Positions 46,296-55,389 of a stretch of 64,000 nucleotides of DNA are shown piece after piece. The notes under the pieces are model-generated. The model did not search any database, was not told the origin of the DNA, and saw only the letters and a program-made list of their open reading frames with translations. Each line of letters begins with the position of its first letter. The first letter of the stretch is position 1. The position numbers and the translations under genes are program-made. The DNA is from Verrucomicrobiota bacterium. GTDB taxonomy: Bacteria > Verrucomicrobiota > Verrucomicrobiia > Limisphaerales > J093. The stretch lies in NCBI GenBank assembly GCA_027493615.1, contig JAOSKK010000035.1, positions 124,001 to 188,000 of the forward strand. The letters run 5' to 3'.

Positions 46296-47312
46296 TCAGC
46301 GCCGGAAGATCTGATCGAAGATGCCGCCTTCGGCAAAATGAATCCGGTGCGCCTGGTGCCAGTCGCCGAAGGTCTCGGCAAGCGTCAGAAGCGTCAGCGG
46401 CCGGAACTGGCCGGCGTACTTGGCAGCGGCCGTCTCGGAGCGCGGCCGGTAGAAGTGCCGGCCCACGATGTCCTGTCCCTCCTCGGTGTAGAGGTATTCA
46501 AGGTAGGCGCGCGCGACGGCCAGGGTGCCGCGTCGTTGGGCGGAACGCTCGACAACCGCGACCGGCGGTTCTGCCAGGAGGCTCACGGCGGGCGTGACCA
46601 CCTCGAATCGATTGGTCCCGAATTCCTTGAGGGCGAGGTAGGCTTCGTTTTCCCAGGCCAGGCAGACATCGCCCAAGCCACGCTGGACGAACGTGGTGGT
46701 CGCGCCGCGGGCACCGGTATCGAGCACGGGAACACTGCGGTAGAGCCGGGTGATGTAGTCCCGGACCCGCGGCTCGTCCTCCCTGAACTCGCGCCAGGCC
46801 CACGCCCAGGCCGCGAGGTAGTTCCAGCGCGCGCCGCCGGAGGTCTTGGGGTTTGGCGTGATCACCTTGATGCCCGGCCTCACCAAGTCGCCCCAGCCCT
46901 GGATGCCCTTCGGGTTCCCCTTGCGCACCAGGAACACGATGGTACTCGTGTACGGGGCGCTGTTATGCGGGAGCCGCTTCTGCCAATCGGCCGGCAAGAG
47001 TTGGGCCTTCTCGGCGATGGCATCGATGTCGTACGCCAGCGCGAGCGTGACCACGTCGGCGGGCAAACCGTCCATCACCGCGCGCGCCTGCTTGCCGGAG
47101 CCGCCGTGAGACTGCATCACCCTCACGGTGTCGCCGGTCTTCTCCTTCCAGTAGCGGGCGAAGGCGACATTGAACTCAGCATACAGCTCCCGCGTCGGGT
47201 CGTAGGAGACGTTGAGCAGCTCGATCTCGGCGGCGAAGCCAACGACCGCGCCCAGGGCCAGCGACACCAGCCATGCCAACGGCTGGCGGCGGAGATGAGG
47301 TTGGGTGAACAT
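46296..47312 (-). CDS. sulfate/thiosulfate-type ABC substrate-binding protein, orphan
   Basis: The 338-residue periplasmic binding protein has a signal peptide (PLAWLVSLALGAVVGFAAEI) followed by the Sbp/CysP pattern: LLNVSYDPTRELYAEFN, QSHGGSGKQARAVMDGLPADVVTLAL, TSTIVFLVRKGNPKGI, NPKTSGGARWNYLAAWAW and GLGDVCLAWENEAYLA. The SGGAR site binds the oxyanion in known members. I chose ATG at 47312 (MFTQPHLRR). The frame is intact. No permease or ATPase for sulfate uptake is adjacent; mtaB follows at once. It may serve a transporter elsewhere or bind another oxyanion. Confidence 0.9.
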   Translation of the reverse strand: MFTQPHLRRQPLAWLVSLALGAVVGFAAEIELLNVSYDPTRELYAEFNVAFARYWKEKTGDTVRVMQSHGGSGKQARAVMDGLPADVVTLALAYDIDAIAEKAQLLPADWQKRLPHNSAPYTSTIVFLVRKGNPKGIQGWGDLVRPGIKVITPNPKTSGGARWNYLAAWAWAWREFREDEPRVRDYITRLYRSVPVLDTGARGATTTFVQRGLGDVCLAWENEAYLALKEFGTNRFEVVTPAVSLLAEPPVAVVERSAQRRGTLAVARAYLEYLYTEEGQDIVGRHFYRPRSETAAAKYAGQFRPLTLLTLAETFGDWHQAHRIHFAEGGIFDQIFRR

Positions 47313-47379
47313 CGGAAACCAGGTCAGGTGGTACGGCCGCAGGGAGGTTGGCACCGGTGTCTTGTGGTTCTTTGGTGCA

Positions 47380-47420
47380 GAGTCTCGTTACCTCGACTCC
47401 TACTGACATCGGCGCGTACC
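47380..47420. repeat. repeat family A, single composite copy
   Basis: Positions 47380-47403 match the second arm of the 20070-20233 array (CTCGTTACCTCGACTCCTAC). The following bases TGACATCGGCGCGTACC resemble the inverted first arm at 3601-3629. The copy lies 38 bases downstream of the amidohydrolase stop. Confidence 0.7.
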
Positions 47421-47458
47421 GTCCCTCGCGGCCTCATTTGGAGCAGAAGACTCACCGG

Positions 47459-49347
47459 CTACGGCGCAAATTCGAGGAAACCAAACCGCCCGGGGGTGTG
47501 CGCTGTCGGCGTGGCCGTGGGCTGCCAGGCCAGGAACACCCGGTCCCCAGCACTGTGCCGATAGAGATTCAGCCGCCAGCGATCGCCCGAACGAGGCGGA
47601 GCGGCAGCCAACGCCGTCCAGGGAATGCGCAGTTCCGTGGTCCACAACCGGCGTCCAGACTCCACCCGGACCGCGGCCTCGACGCCGCTGCTCCACGCGA
47701 AGTCCTTGGCCGGCAGTTCCACCAGCACATCGAGGCTTTCGCCCGTCGGCGCCACTTCGATCTCAGCGTAGCGATTGGTGCGTTGCAGATCGGATCCAAC
47801 GAACACCTCGACGACGTCCCGTTCCCAGAGGCCGAGGCGTTCGACCGGCGCAGGCTGCGGAGGGAAGGTGGTCAGTTGCCGATATGGCGCCTCGAACCCG
47901 ACATAGAGGAACCGGTCGGACCAGAGGAGCCGGGCCGTCGTGGCAAGCTCCGGTTCGGCCGCCCCATCCTCGAGCCGTGACTCGACCCAGGCGACGGGCG
48001 CGGCTTCCCACGCGGCCTCCGTGAGTCGACCATCCGGCGTGAAGTCGTGATCGAGACGCCGCGCCCGGGCCACCGGGGCCGGCAGGGAGCGGACCAGGAG
48101 CCGGCGCGCGTTGTCGAAGTAAATCCTCCGCAGCACCGGGGGCGGCAACCCGATGGCATCGATGCGCCAGTTCCCTTGAATGGGGGTCATGTGCGCGAAC
48201 TGGCGGTCGTTGGTCTCGAGCCAGCGCCAGTGCTTGGCGAAGAACTCGAGCGCCTGTGCGTCGGTCGGTGGCGGCTCGTTGCCGCTCGAGCCCAGGATCA
48301 GCCGGTCATACACTTGGAAGTCGGTGCCGAACAGGATCCGGTCCTGATGCTTGAAGAAGAGCCTGCGGACTCTCGCGGGGTCGTGACGTCCCAGTTCCGG
48401 GATGCGCGCGGCGAGGTCGGCCATCAGGTTCGGTCGGCGATCCAGGGCAGCTTCGACCCAGTCCAAGTCTTCGGCGTTGTTGGCGAAGTGCACCCCCGAC
48501 GAACGTCGTCTTCGGATGGCGGGCGACGACGCGGTCCAGGGCGTCCAGCAGGGACTGGAAGGAGGGGTACTTTTGCGGGATCCCCGAACCACCAGTTGGG
48601 ATGGTCCCGGAGTTCCTCCCAGCGCTCGTTGGTCTCGTCGTACGGCCGCCAGAACGCCTGGGGATCGGCCACATGAATCGAGACCGGCATTCCGAGCTCG
48701 CCGCAGCGTTTCCAGACCGGGTCGAGCCGGGCGTCGTCCACGGCCACCAACCGCCCGGCGCGGTCCTTGAGATACAGCCCGAGCCGCTTGTACTCCTTCA
48801 GTCCGGCCGCCCCGAGGTGTTGCGCCGTCTCAACTTGCTGGACGGCGCGTTCGGCGAAATCGGGCTCGTCCCAGCCGGAGTAATCGAGGCTGAAATACAG
48901 CAGAAACCGGCCCGGGAACAGTCGCTCGGCCAACGCGCGGTTCCGCTCGAACTCCGAGGACTCGCCCGGGCGGTGCGTGACGACGCCTCCGCTCAGGTTC
49001 ACCACCAGACCGACGCCGGCCGCGTCCATGAGGCGCACGCACCGACGGAGGTGTTCTTCGGTGGAATTCACGTGCTGGTGCAGGTCGATCAAGCGCCCAG
49101 CCTTCCGCCACGTATCCGGCATCGTTGCCTCCTCCTCCCCTACGCCACCGACCATGCCCGCTAGCAGGAAGCCGAGGACACCACCCGCCAGCCTCGACGA
49201 ACGGCGTCCCGACGCGGCCTTGCGGGCGGTGTCGCTTCGTCCCACTCCTGGCAGAGGGGTGCTCGACGGTGCAGGCTTTTCGCCCGTGCCGGATCCCGGT
49301 TCCGCGTCGTGCACCCGGGTTTGTTCGCGCAGCTCTTGGCTCGTCAT
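47459..49347 (-). CDS. secreted amidohydrolase with C-terminal CBM9-like domain (two frameshifts)
   Basis: The N-terminus has a twin-Arg-like leader (SGRRSSRLAGGVLGFLLAG), then the amidohydrolase-2 fold. RLIDLHQHVNSTEEHLRR provides the HxH metal site, GMPVSIHVADP a third His, TTFVGVHFANNAEDLDW a fourth, and RILFGTDFQVYDRL the catalytic Asp. From about residue 430 a beta-sandwich resembling CBM9/DOMON follows (DHDFTPDGRLTEAAWEAA, RLGLWERDVVEVFVGSDL, WRLNLYRHSAGDRVFLAW). Breaks lie near 48577 (C4) and 48497 (C5), each with one base too many. The corrected length is ~628 residues. The family hydrolyses or decarboxylates varied substrates; the binding domain suggests a carbohydrate or heme-like ligand outside the cytoplasm. 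Confidence 0.82.
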
Positions 49348-49464
49348 GGCGATCGGTGGCGCAGGCTGCGGATTCCGGCCTTCCCGGTCAAGGACGGGGC
49401 TTGCGGTCGATTGACTTTTGACTTTTCGCAAGTCCCGTCGGAAATAGAAGCACACTTCAAGCCT

Positions 49465-50106
49465 ATGAAAACACCACGCCCATCCTCCTTCGCCCTCTGC
49501 TGGCTCCTCACCCTCATCGGCGCGGCGGTCTCCGGGCTCGCCCAGGAACCCGGTCCGCCCCGTCGCCCCATCGACCGCGAACCCGCCGAACGCGAGGCCG
49601 CCGTCGCAAGGCCCGGGCAGGAGGCGCGGCCCCTGGCCGGCCGACCGTTCGCCGAGGAGGCCTATCTGAACCGCTGGGCAGCCCGCTGGGAGCGCGCCCT
49701 GGCCGAGCTTCGCGAACAGCAAGCCATCCAAATCAAAGAGGCGGTCCGGCATCTCGAGGAGCGACTCGAACGCTTCGCTGAAAAGACCCGCCGCCAGCCC
49801 AAGGTCGAGGGATCTCAGGTTGAGTTCGGCCCGCAAGACAGGCCCGCGCCGGAGCGCGTCGAGGTCAAGCGCCGTTTGGAACATCTGACCGTCGCCATCG
49901 AACATCTCCGGGCGGCGGGGTTGGAGGACGCAGCGCAACGGTTGCAGCGGGAACGCGAGGAGATGGCGCGTCACCTCGAGGAAGACGGCGATCGCCGGGC
50001 GCCGCTGGCGGAACTGCGCCGGCTGCGCGCAGAACTTGAGGAGTTGCGGCAGGCGTTGGGCCGATTGCAGGCCCGCGTCGAGGAACTGCACCGCGACCGG
50101 CGATAA
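49465..50106 (+). CDS. secreted coiled-coil protein of unknown function
   Basis: The product is 213 residues, with ATG at 49465 and a signal peptide (SSFALCWLLTLIGAAVSGLAQ). The mature part is Arg/Glu-rich. Two long helical stretches have heptad character (RWERALAELREQQAIQIKEA; EEMARHLEEDGDRRAPLAEL and the terminal LRRLRAELEELRQALGRLQ). It looks like a periplasmic coiled coil. The upstream open frame is inside the divergent amidohydrolase and has no similarity. I cannot assign a role. Confidence 0.7.
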   Translation: MKTPRPSSFALCWLLTLIGAAVSGLAQEPGPPRRPIDREPAEREAAVARPGQEARPLAGRPFAEEAYLNRWAARWERALAELREQQAIQIKEAVRHLEERLERFAEKTRRQPKVEGSQVEFGPQDRPAPERVEVKRRLEHLTVAIEHLRAAGLEDAAQRLQREREEMARHLEEDGDRRAPLAELRRLRAELEELRQALGRLQARVEELHRDRR

Positions 50107-50154
50107 CGCAAAGCTGTCCCGAGTCGCGGGCGTGAGGCTGCCGCGGTCAGCAGG

Positions 50155-50908
50155 TCAGGGCGCGGTCGCGGCCGGCGCCAACCGCTTGACACGGATGTTG
50201 CGGTACCGCACCGCCTGTTGCGTGAGGTCACCGCCTCCGTGCACTTGGAGGGCGATGCGGCCGCGATCGGGCAGGCGCACCTCGGTGTCGCTCCACTCCA
50301 TGATCTTCACCCCGTTGATCCAGGTGGTGATCGTGGGTGGGTTGTGGACGATGCGCGCGCGCAATTCGTTCCACTGGCCGTGACGCCAGAAATACTTCCA
50401 GGCGTCCGGCAGCACGGGTAGCGGCACGGCGTTGTTGCGTAACCGGATGCGATCGGGAGCGCCGTCGAAGTTGAAGTTGCTCGAGCCGAACCCGCCGAGG
50501 CCCTCGCCGTAGATGCCCATCAGGTTGCCCCGCCCGTGATAGTCGATCATCGCCTGGTAGGCCTTCCCGTCCTCGGTGCTGCGCAGGAAGAGGCCGCTGT
50601 CGGGCCCGGAAATCGTTGTTCATCTCCAGGGCCACCTCGAAATCCCCGAACTCAGCTTCGGTCAGCAGGAGGCCGCCGTTGCCCGGCACGTCCTGGCTGC
50701 CGTGAATGGCGCCCTCGACCACCACCCACTTGCCGCCGCTCTGGTGGCCGCTGGCCGCGCTGTGTCCGGACTTGGCCGAGATTTTCCAGCCGCTGAGCGA
50801 CCGGCCATCAAACAGGGACTCGAATTCCTGCGCCACCAGGGGCAGGGCCAGAGCCAGGCTCAACCCGGTCCAAGCAGCGCACCGCGACCCGCGTGGCGAG
50901 GTGTTCAT
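50155..50908 (-). CDS. secreted DUF1080 (3-keto-disaccharide hydrolase-like) protein (frameshifted)
   Basis: The ATG at 50908 opens a signal peptide (WTGLSLALALPLVAQ). The DUF1080 sandwich follows: FESLFDGRSLSGWKI, WVVVEGAIHGSQD, NGGLLLTEAEFGDFEVALE, then GLFLRSTEDGKAYQAMIDYH, LRARIVHNPPTITTWINGVK and GRIALQVHGGG. Such domains act on 3-keto sugars or bind glycans and are greatly expanded in Verrucomicrobia and Planctomycetes. The frame breaks near 50605 (one extra base), and the corrected length is about 250 residues. It is divergent from the HU gene. Confidence 0.88.
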
Positions 50909-51065
50909 GGGCGGGGAGCTTGGGCCGCCGGCGGCCACCAGGCAAGCCTTGGTTCAGACCCCCGTTCAGCCCCAGTGGAATAGGTGCTTGACCTCGATCC
51001 GCGGACCCGCTATACCCCTGCCCAGTTGTCGCGACCAGCACAGCAACCCTAACCTCTTCCAGCCT

Positions 51066-51368
51066 ATGACCAAACGTGACTTGGTGGTTCACATCAGTCA
51101 GGACACCGGCTTGGTTCAACAGCAGGTCCTCGAGGTCGTCCAGAAGACCCTGGACTACATCTCCCAAGCCGTCGCGCGGGGTGAAACCGTCGAACTCCGC
51201 AACTTCGGAGTGTTCGAGGTCAAGATGCGCAAGGCCCGGATTGGGCGGAATCCCAATGCCCCGGCCAAGGACGTGCGCATTCCTCCACGCGCGGTGGTCA
51301 AATTCAAACCGGGCAAGGAGATGCGGGACGAAGTCCTCAAGCTCACCCCACCCGCCGCGCCCGCCTGA
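51066..51368 (+). CDS. HU/IHF-family DNA-binding protein
   Basis: This is a 100-residue bacterial histone-like protein that bends and compacts DNA as a dimer. TKRDLVVHISQDTGL begins the helical part. VELRNFGVFEVKMRKARIGRNP is the beta-arm region, cited as ELRNFGVFEVKMRKARIG, with the Asn-Pro tip that inserts into DNA. IPPRAVVKFKPGKEMR closes the domain. The frame and length are normal. It lies 47 bases upstream of hisS. HU and IHF subtypes cannot be told apart with confidence. Confidence 0.93.
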   Translation: MTKRDLVVHISQDTGLVQQQVLEVVQKTLDYISQAVARGETVELRNFGVFEVKMRKARIGRNPNAPAKDVRIPPRAVVKFKPGKEMRDEVLKLTPPAAPA

Positions 51369-51415
51369 CCCCCTTCCCCGCCCAAGCCTCAGGGCGTTGC
51401 GCGCACCCGCCCATC

Positions 51416-52712
51416 ATGGAACGACTGCCCGGCTTCCGCGATTTCTACCCCGAACCCCTCCCCGACCGCGACGCCTGGAGCGCTGACCTGCGCCAGCACA
51501 TCTTCGCAGCCTGGCGCAACACCGCCCGGCACTACGGCTTCCGCGAATACGACGGCCCGCCGCTCGAACCCCTCGATCTTTACACCGTCAAGAGCGGCGC
51601 CGAAATCGTCGGTCAGCTCTACCACTTCACCGACAAAGGCGGCCGGGACGTCGCGCTCCGCCCCGAGATGACCCCCACGCTGGCCCGCATGGCCGCCGCC
51701 CACGACCGCCACTACCGCAAGCCCCCTGAAGTGGTTCGCCATCCCCCAACTCTTCCGCTACGAACGTCAGCAGAAGGGCCGCCTCCGCGAGCACTTCCAG
51801 TTCAACGCCGACCTCATCGGTGAAGCCGACCCCGCCGGTGATGCGGAACTGATCGCCCTCCTCATCGATTCCCTCCGCGCCCTGGGCCTCACCGCGGACG
51901 ATTTCGTCGTCCGCCTCAGCAGCCGCAACGCCTGGCAGTCCTTCTTCGAGCAACACGCCCGGTCCGGCGCCACGCCGTACGACTTCTACCAGGCCATCGA
52001 TAAACTCGAGCGTGACCCGCCCGAGGCCACCCAGGCCCGCCTCGACGCCGTCGGCATTCCCCTCGACGCCGTCCGCCACTTCATCGATTCCGGCCAGCCC
52101 ACGCCTGAGCTTGAGCGGATCCTCGCCGAACTCGGCGCCCGCGGCCTCGCCCCCTATGTGCGCGTGGACTACGGCGTCATCCGTGGCCTCGCCTACTACA
52201 CCGGTCCCGTCTTCGAGGCCTTCGACCGCCACGGGAAGTTCCGCGCCCTCGCCGGCGGGGGCCGTTACGACGACCTCATCAAGCGACTCTCCAACGGCCG
52301 GGTGGACCTCCCCGCACTCGGCTTCGGCATGGGCGACGTCGTGCTGGCCGAACTCTTGAAGGACCGCCGCCTCCGACCCACCCGGTTTGCGGGGCTGGAT
52401 GCCTTCCTCCTCATCGAGGACGAGGCGCTTCGCCGAGACTCGCTCCGACTGCTCCAGACATTGCGCGAAGCCGGACTCGCCGTGGACTACCCGCTCGTGG
52501 CCGCCAAGTCGGACAAGCAGTTCAAGCGCGCCCTCGACCTCGGCGCGGTGCGCACGGTCCGGTTGGAGCGGACGCCGGAAGGCCAGGTGCACGCGCGTAT
52601 CAAGCACCTGACCTCGCGCTCCGAAGCCATCTCGCCCCTGACCGACGTGGCCCGGCACCTCCAATCGGAGCCCGCTCCCCCCACGCCCACGCACGGCTCG
52701 CCCGCCACGTGA
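51416..52712 (+). CDS. hisS: histidyl-tRNA synthetase (frameshifted)
   Basis: The enzyme charges tRNA-His. Class II motifs are visible: GFRDFYPEPLPDRDAW at the start, ALRPEMTPTLARM (motif 2 region), and after the break KWFAIPQLFRYERQQKGRLREHFQ. The His-specific RGLAYYTGPVFEAF and ALGFGMGDVVLAELL (motif 3) follow. The C-terminal anticodon-binding domain is present (GLAVDYPLVAAKSDKQFKRA), which favours HisS over HisZ. The frame breaks at the C-run 51722-51726, which has one extra C. The corrected length of ~431 residues is standard. Confidence 0.93.
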
Positions 52713-52770
52713 GGCGGCACGGCCTGCAGGAGAAAGGGCGGCAGAGGTTGGGAAGCGAGGTTGGAAGCTC

Positions 52771-52805
52771 GAAGGGCGAAGGGCGAAGGGCGAAGGGCGA
52801 AGGGC
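52771..52805. repeat. 7-bp tandem repeat, five copies
   Basis: GAAGGGC is repeated five times without a mismatch and is followed by AAGGGAAGGGCCC. It may vary in copy number by strand slippage. Confidence 0.85.
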
Positions 52806-52816
52806 AAGGGAAGGGC

Positions 52817-52852
52817 CCTGTTCCTTGCGGACCTGCTCGGTGGCCATGAACC
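52817..52852. repeat. repeat family C copy (inverted relative to 16253)
   Basis: Its reverse complement matches 16253-16288 at 31 of 36 positions, with the last 19 bases identical (AGGTCCGCAAGGAACAGG included). It lies outside genes, between hisS and the YceI gene. Confidence 0.6.
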
Positions 52853-53108
52853 CGGAAGCGCCGGTAGACCGGACGCACCCCAGACGCTTCGCGCGGCGTG
52901 GAAGGGCTCCGCCCCTCGCGAGGCGAACGAGTGCGGAGTCTCACCTGCGCTTTTCGTACACGGTTCATGGAGCAGCGTGCCGGTTGACACCTGAGGCGTC
53001 CCAGATGGCAGCCGGGGGTCGCCCCCCCCGCGGCGACCTCCGGGATCTGCGATTTGCCAAGCCGCCATTCCGCTCCATCTTCCCCCGTTTGGTAAGCAAC
53101 CTTAACCA

Positions 53109-53750
53109 ATGAAAAAATACATGACCATGCATCTGGCGCGCCGCGCCGCGCGGTTCTCCGCCAGCCTCGTCCTGGCCCTGACCGCCACAGCGGCCCCGCA
53201 GACGTTCGACTTCAAGGACCCGAAGGGCGTCAATAACGCCGTCTTTGAACTGGATGCCCCGCTCGAGTCCATCAACGGAACCGCCAACGGCGTCAGCGGC
53301 GAGATCCGCTTCGATCCCGCCAACCCGGCCGCGCTCGAAGGCCGTATCGTGGTCGAGTCCGCCTCCCTCCATGTCCCCAATCCCATGATGAAGGAGCACC
53401 TGCACGGCAAGGACTGGCTGGACGTGGCCAAGCACCCGACCATCACCTTCGAAGCCGGCAAACTCACGAACGTGCGCACCCAGGGGGATGACACGACGGC
53501 CGATGTCACCGGCAAGTTCACCCTCAAAGGCGTCACCCGCGAAATCACCGTCCCGGTCCGGCTCACCTATCTGAAGGACAAGTTGGGAGCCCGCAGCAAC
53601 GGCCGCATGCAGGGGGACCTGCTGGTGGTGCGCAGCAAGTTCACCCTCAAACGCAGCGACTTCGGCCTTAACCCCGGGGCCCCCACCGACAAGGTCGCGA
53701 ACGAGATCGCGCTGACCCTCAGCCTCGCCGGGGCCGCTCCCCGCAGTTGA
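53109..53750 (+). CDS. YceI-family periplasmic lipid-binding-like protein
   Basis: YceI proteins are lipocalin-like barrels that bind polyisoprenoids or related lipids. The 213-residue product has a signal peptide (SASLVLALTATAAPQ) and typical strands: VSGEIRFDPANPAALEGRIV, HLHGKDWLDVAKHPTITFEA, ADVTGKFTLKGVTREITVPV and KFTLKRSDFGLNPG. The sequence around KDWLDV..P.ITF is the family hallmark. The frame is intact. In an organism that makes hopanoids, a lipid-binding role is attractive but only an inference. Confidence 0.92.
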   Translation: MKKYMTMHLARRAARFSASLVLALTATAAPQTFDFKDPKGVNNAVFELDAPLESINGTANGVSGEIRFDPANPAALEGRIVVESASLHVPNPMMKEHLHGKDWLDVAKHPTITFEAGKLTNVRTQGDDTTADVTGKFTLKGVTREITVPVRLTYLKDKLGARSNGRMQGDLLVVRSKFTLKRSDFGLNPGAPTDKVANEIALTLSLAGAAPRS

Positions 53751-53826
53751 GAAGCACGGCGATGCCCGGGCCGGCCGTGGCGCGGTTCGCGGTGCGGACC
53801 TCGCCCGAAGCCCTTCGCTGGGGCGT

Positions 53827-54099
53827 ATGAAACGTTGGCTGCAACTCCTCGCCGCGCTGCTGGCGCTGGGTACGTTGACATTCTGGCTGGCCACCGGCGC
53901 GCACCGCGGCTGGACCCGAACCTCGGTGGCGGTCGAGAAGACCGATGAGATCACCGGCCTGACCTATCGGGAGTATGAGTCGCGATTTGTCCCCGGTGTG
54001 GATGTGCTGGGGGCCGGCCTGCTGGGCGCCCTCGTTGTGGCGACCGCCGGAGTTCTGATGCGCGGTCGATCCCGACCGCCGGACAGATCGCCGCCGTGA
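53827..54099 (+). CDS. small two-helix membrane protein
   Basis: This is a 90-residue protein with an N-terminal helix (LQLLAALLALGTLTFWLATG), a short outer loop (GWTRTSVAVEKTDEITGLTY) and a second helix (VLGAGLLGALVVATAGVLM), then a basic tail. It lies 76 bases after the YceI gene on the same strand. I do not recognise it. Confidence 0.6.
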   Translation: MKRWLQLLAALLALGTLTFWLATGAHRGWTRTSVAVEKTDEITGLTYREYESRFVPGVDVLGAGLLGALVVATAGVLMRGRSRPPDRSPP

Positions 54100-54402
54100 A
54101 CCCTCCACGCCGCCCCCGGTGACGGGCCTTCACCGGGATGCCGTCCCGCCGCGCCGCCCATCGCCGCGGCAGCGTGTGGGGCAGCCTGCCATCAGGCCTT
54201 CTGCTGCGCGTTACGTCCGTTCGTGCGGAGCGAACGGGCGAGAACTTTGTTTGAACGCCGCGCTGTTTCCCGGCTCTAACCGCCGGCATGGTACTTGACA
54301 GCGGGTGTACTGTTTTTGCTCACGCGCGGCGCCCTCCGGGCGCACACGTATCGGCCGGGGCGGTTCGCCCCGCCACGCGGGCCGCTTTTTGGAGAATGAC
54401 GC
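54100..54402. other. intergenic leader of the ABC exporter set
   Basis: About 300 bases without a credible gene. A G/C hairpin (GGGGCGGTTCGCCCC, near 54358-54372) precedes the exporter operon, and GGAG at 54392-54395 is its likely ribosome binding site. A TTGACA at 54295-54300 lacks a matching -10 box at the right distance. Confidence 0.5.
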
Positions 54403-55389
54403 ATGATTAAGGTTTCGAACCTGGTGAAGGCGTTCGGGCCCAAGCTGGCCGTGAACGACGTTTCGTTCACCGTCGAGCGCGGCGAGGTCCTGGGCTTTCT
54501 GGGACCGAACGGCGCCGGCAAATCCACCACGATGCGCATGATCACCGGCTTCATCCCCCACGGCGGGGCGGGGTGTGGGTGGGTGGCCATGACCTGGCGG
54601 AACACCCGATCCCGGCCAAGCGCCTCCTCGGTTACCTGCCGGAGAACGCGCCCGCTTACACGGACATGACCGTTTATGGGTTCCTGAACTTCGTGGCGGA
54701 ACTCCGTGGCCTCCGTGGCAGTGCCCGTAAGAAGGCCGTCAACCGCGCCATCGAGATGTGCTTCCTCGACGCGGTGGTGCACCAAAGCGTGGACACCCTC
54801 TCCAAAGGGTATCGGCACCGCACTTGTTTCGCCCAGTCCGTCCTTCACGACCCCCCCGTGTTGATCCTGGATGAACCCACCGATGGTCTGGATCCCAACC
54901 AAAAACATGAGGTCCGCACCCTCATCCGGCGCATGGGCCAGAACAAGGTGATCGTCTTCTCAACCCACATTCTCGAGGAGGTCGACGCCGCCTGCACCCG
55001 CGCCATCATCATCGACCGCGGCAAGATCGTCGCCAACGGCACACCCCAGGAGCTCCGGCAACGCTCCGAACTCGCCGGCGCCGTGGCGCTCCGGCTGGCC
55101 GGGGTGCCCTCCGCCACCCCTCACCCAGAAACTCCGCGAACTCCCCACCGTGAAACGCACGCTGGTGCTGTCCGAGGAACCCACCGCGACCCAGGTCCGC
55201 GTCTACCCCCAGAACCGGCTCCGCGACGGCGAACTCTCCGCCAGCCTTTTCGAACTCGCCCTGCGCGAACACTGGAAACTCTCCGAGCTGAAAACCGAGG
55301 AAGGCCGCCTCGATGAGGTCTTCCGCAGCATCACCCTGCCCGACACCACGCGCGGCGTGAAAGACGATGCCCGACCCTATGAGCGTTGA
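54403..55389 (+). CDS. GldA-like ABC transporter ATP-binding protein (two frameshifts)
   Basis: This is the ATPase of an ABC-2 exporter. Walker A is GPNGAGKSTTMRMITG; the signature segment is DTLSKGYRHRTCFAQSVLHD (SKGYR in place of SGGQ, as in Gld-type ATPases). Walker B is PVLILDEPTDGLDPNQ; the H-loop is FSTHILEEVDA. The frame breaks near 54570-54573 (one G missing) and near 55122 (one C extra), which compensate. The corrected length is ~328 residues. It overlaps the permease gene by 23 bases. The substrate of this family outside Bacteroidetes is unknown. Confidence 0.9.

Larger units (their letters stand above)
52713..53108. other. non-coding region with short tandem repeat and repeat C copy
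   Basis: About 400 bases separate hisS from the YceI gene with no credible coding frame. It holds a 7-bp tandem repeat (GAAGGGC, five copies at 52771-52805), a family C repeat in reverse orientation (52817-52852) and the leader of the YceI gene. No clear promoter is visible. Confidence 0.6.

Noticed and set aside
54295..54320. TTGACA promoter before the ABC exporter
   Set aside because: No -10-like box 16-18 bases downstream.
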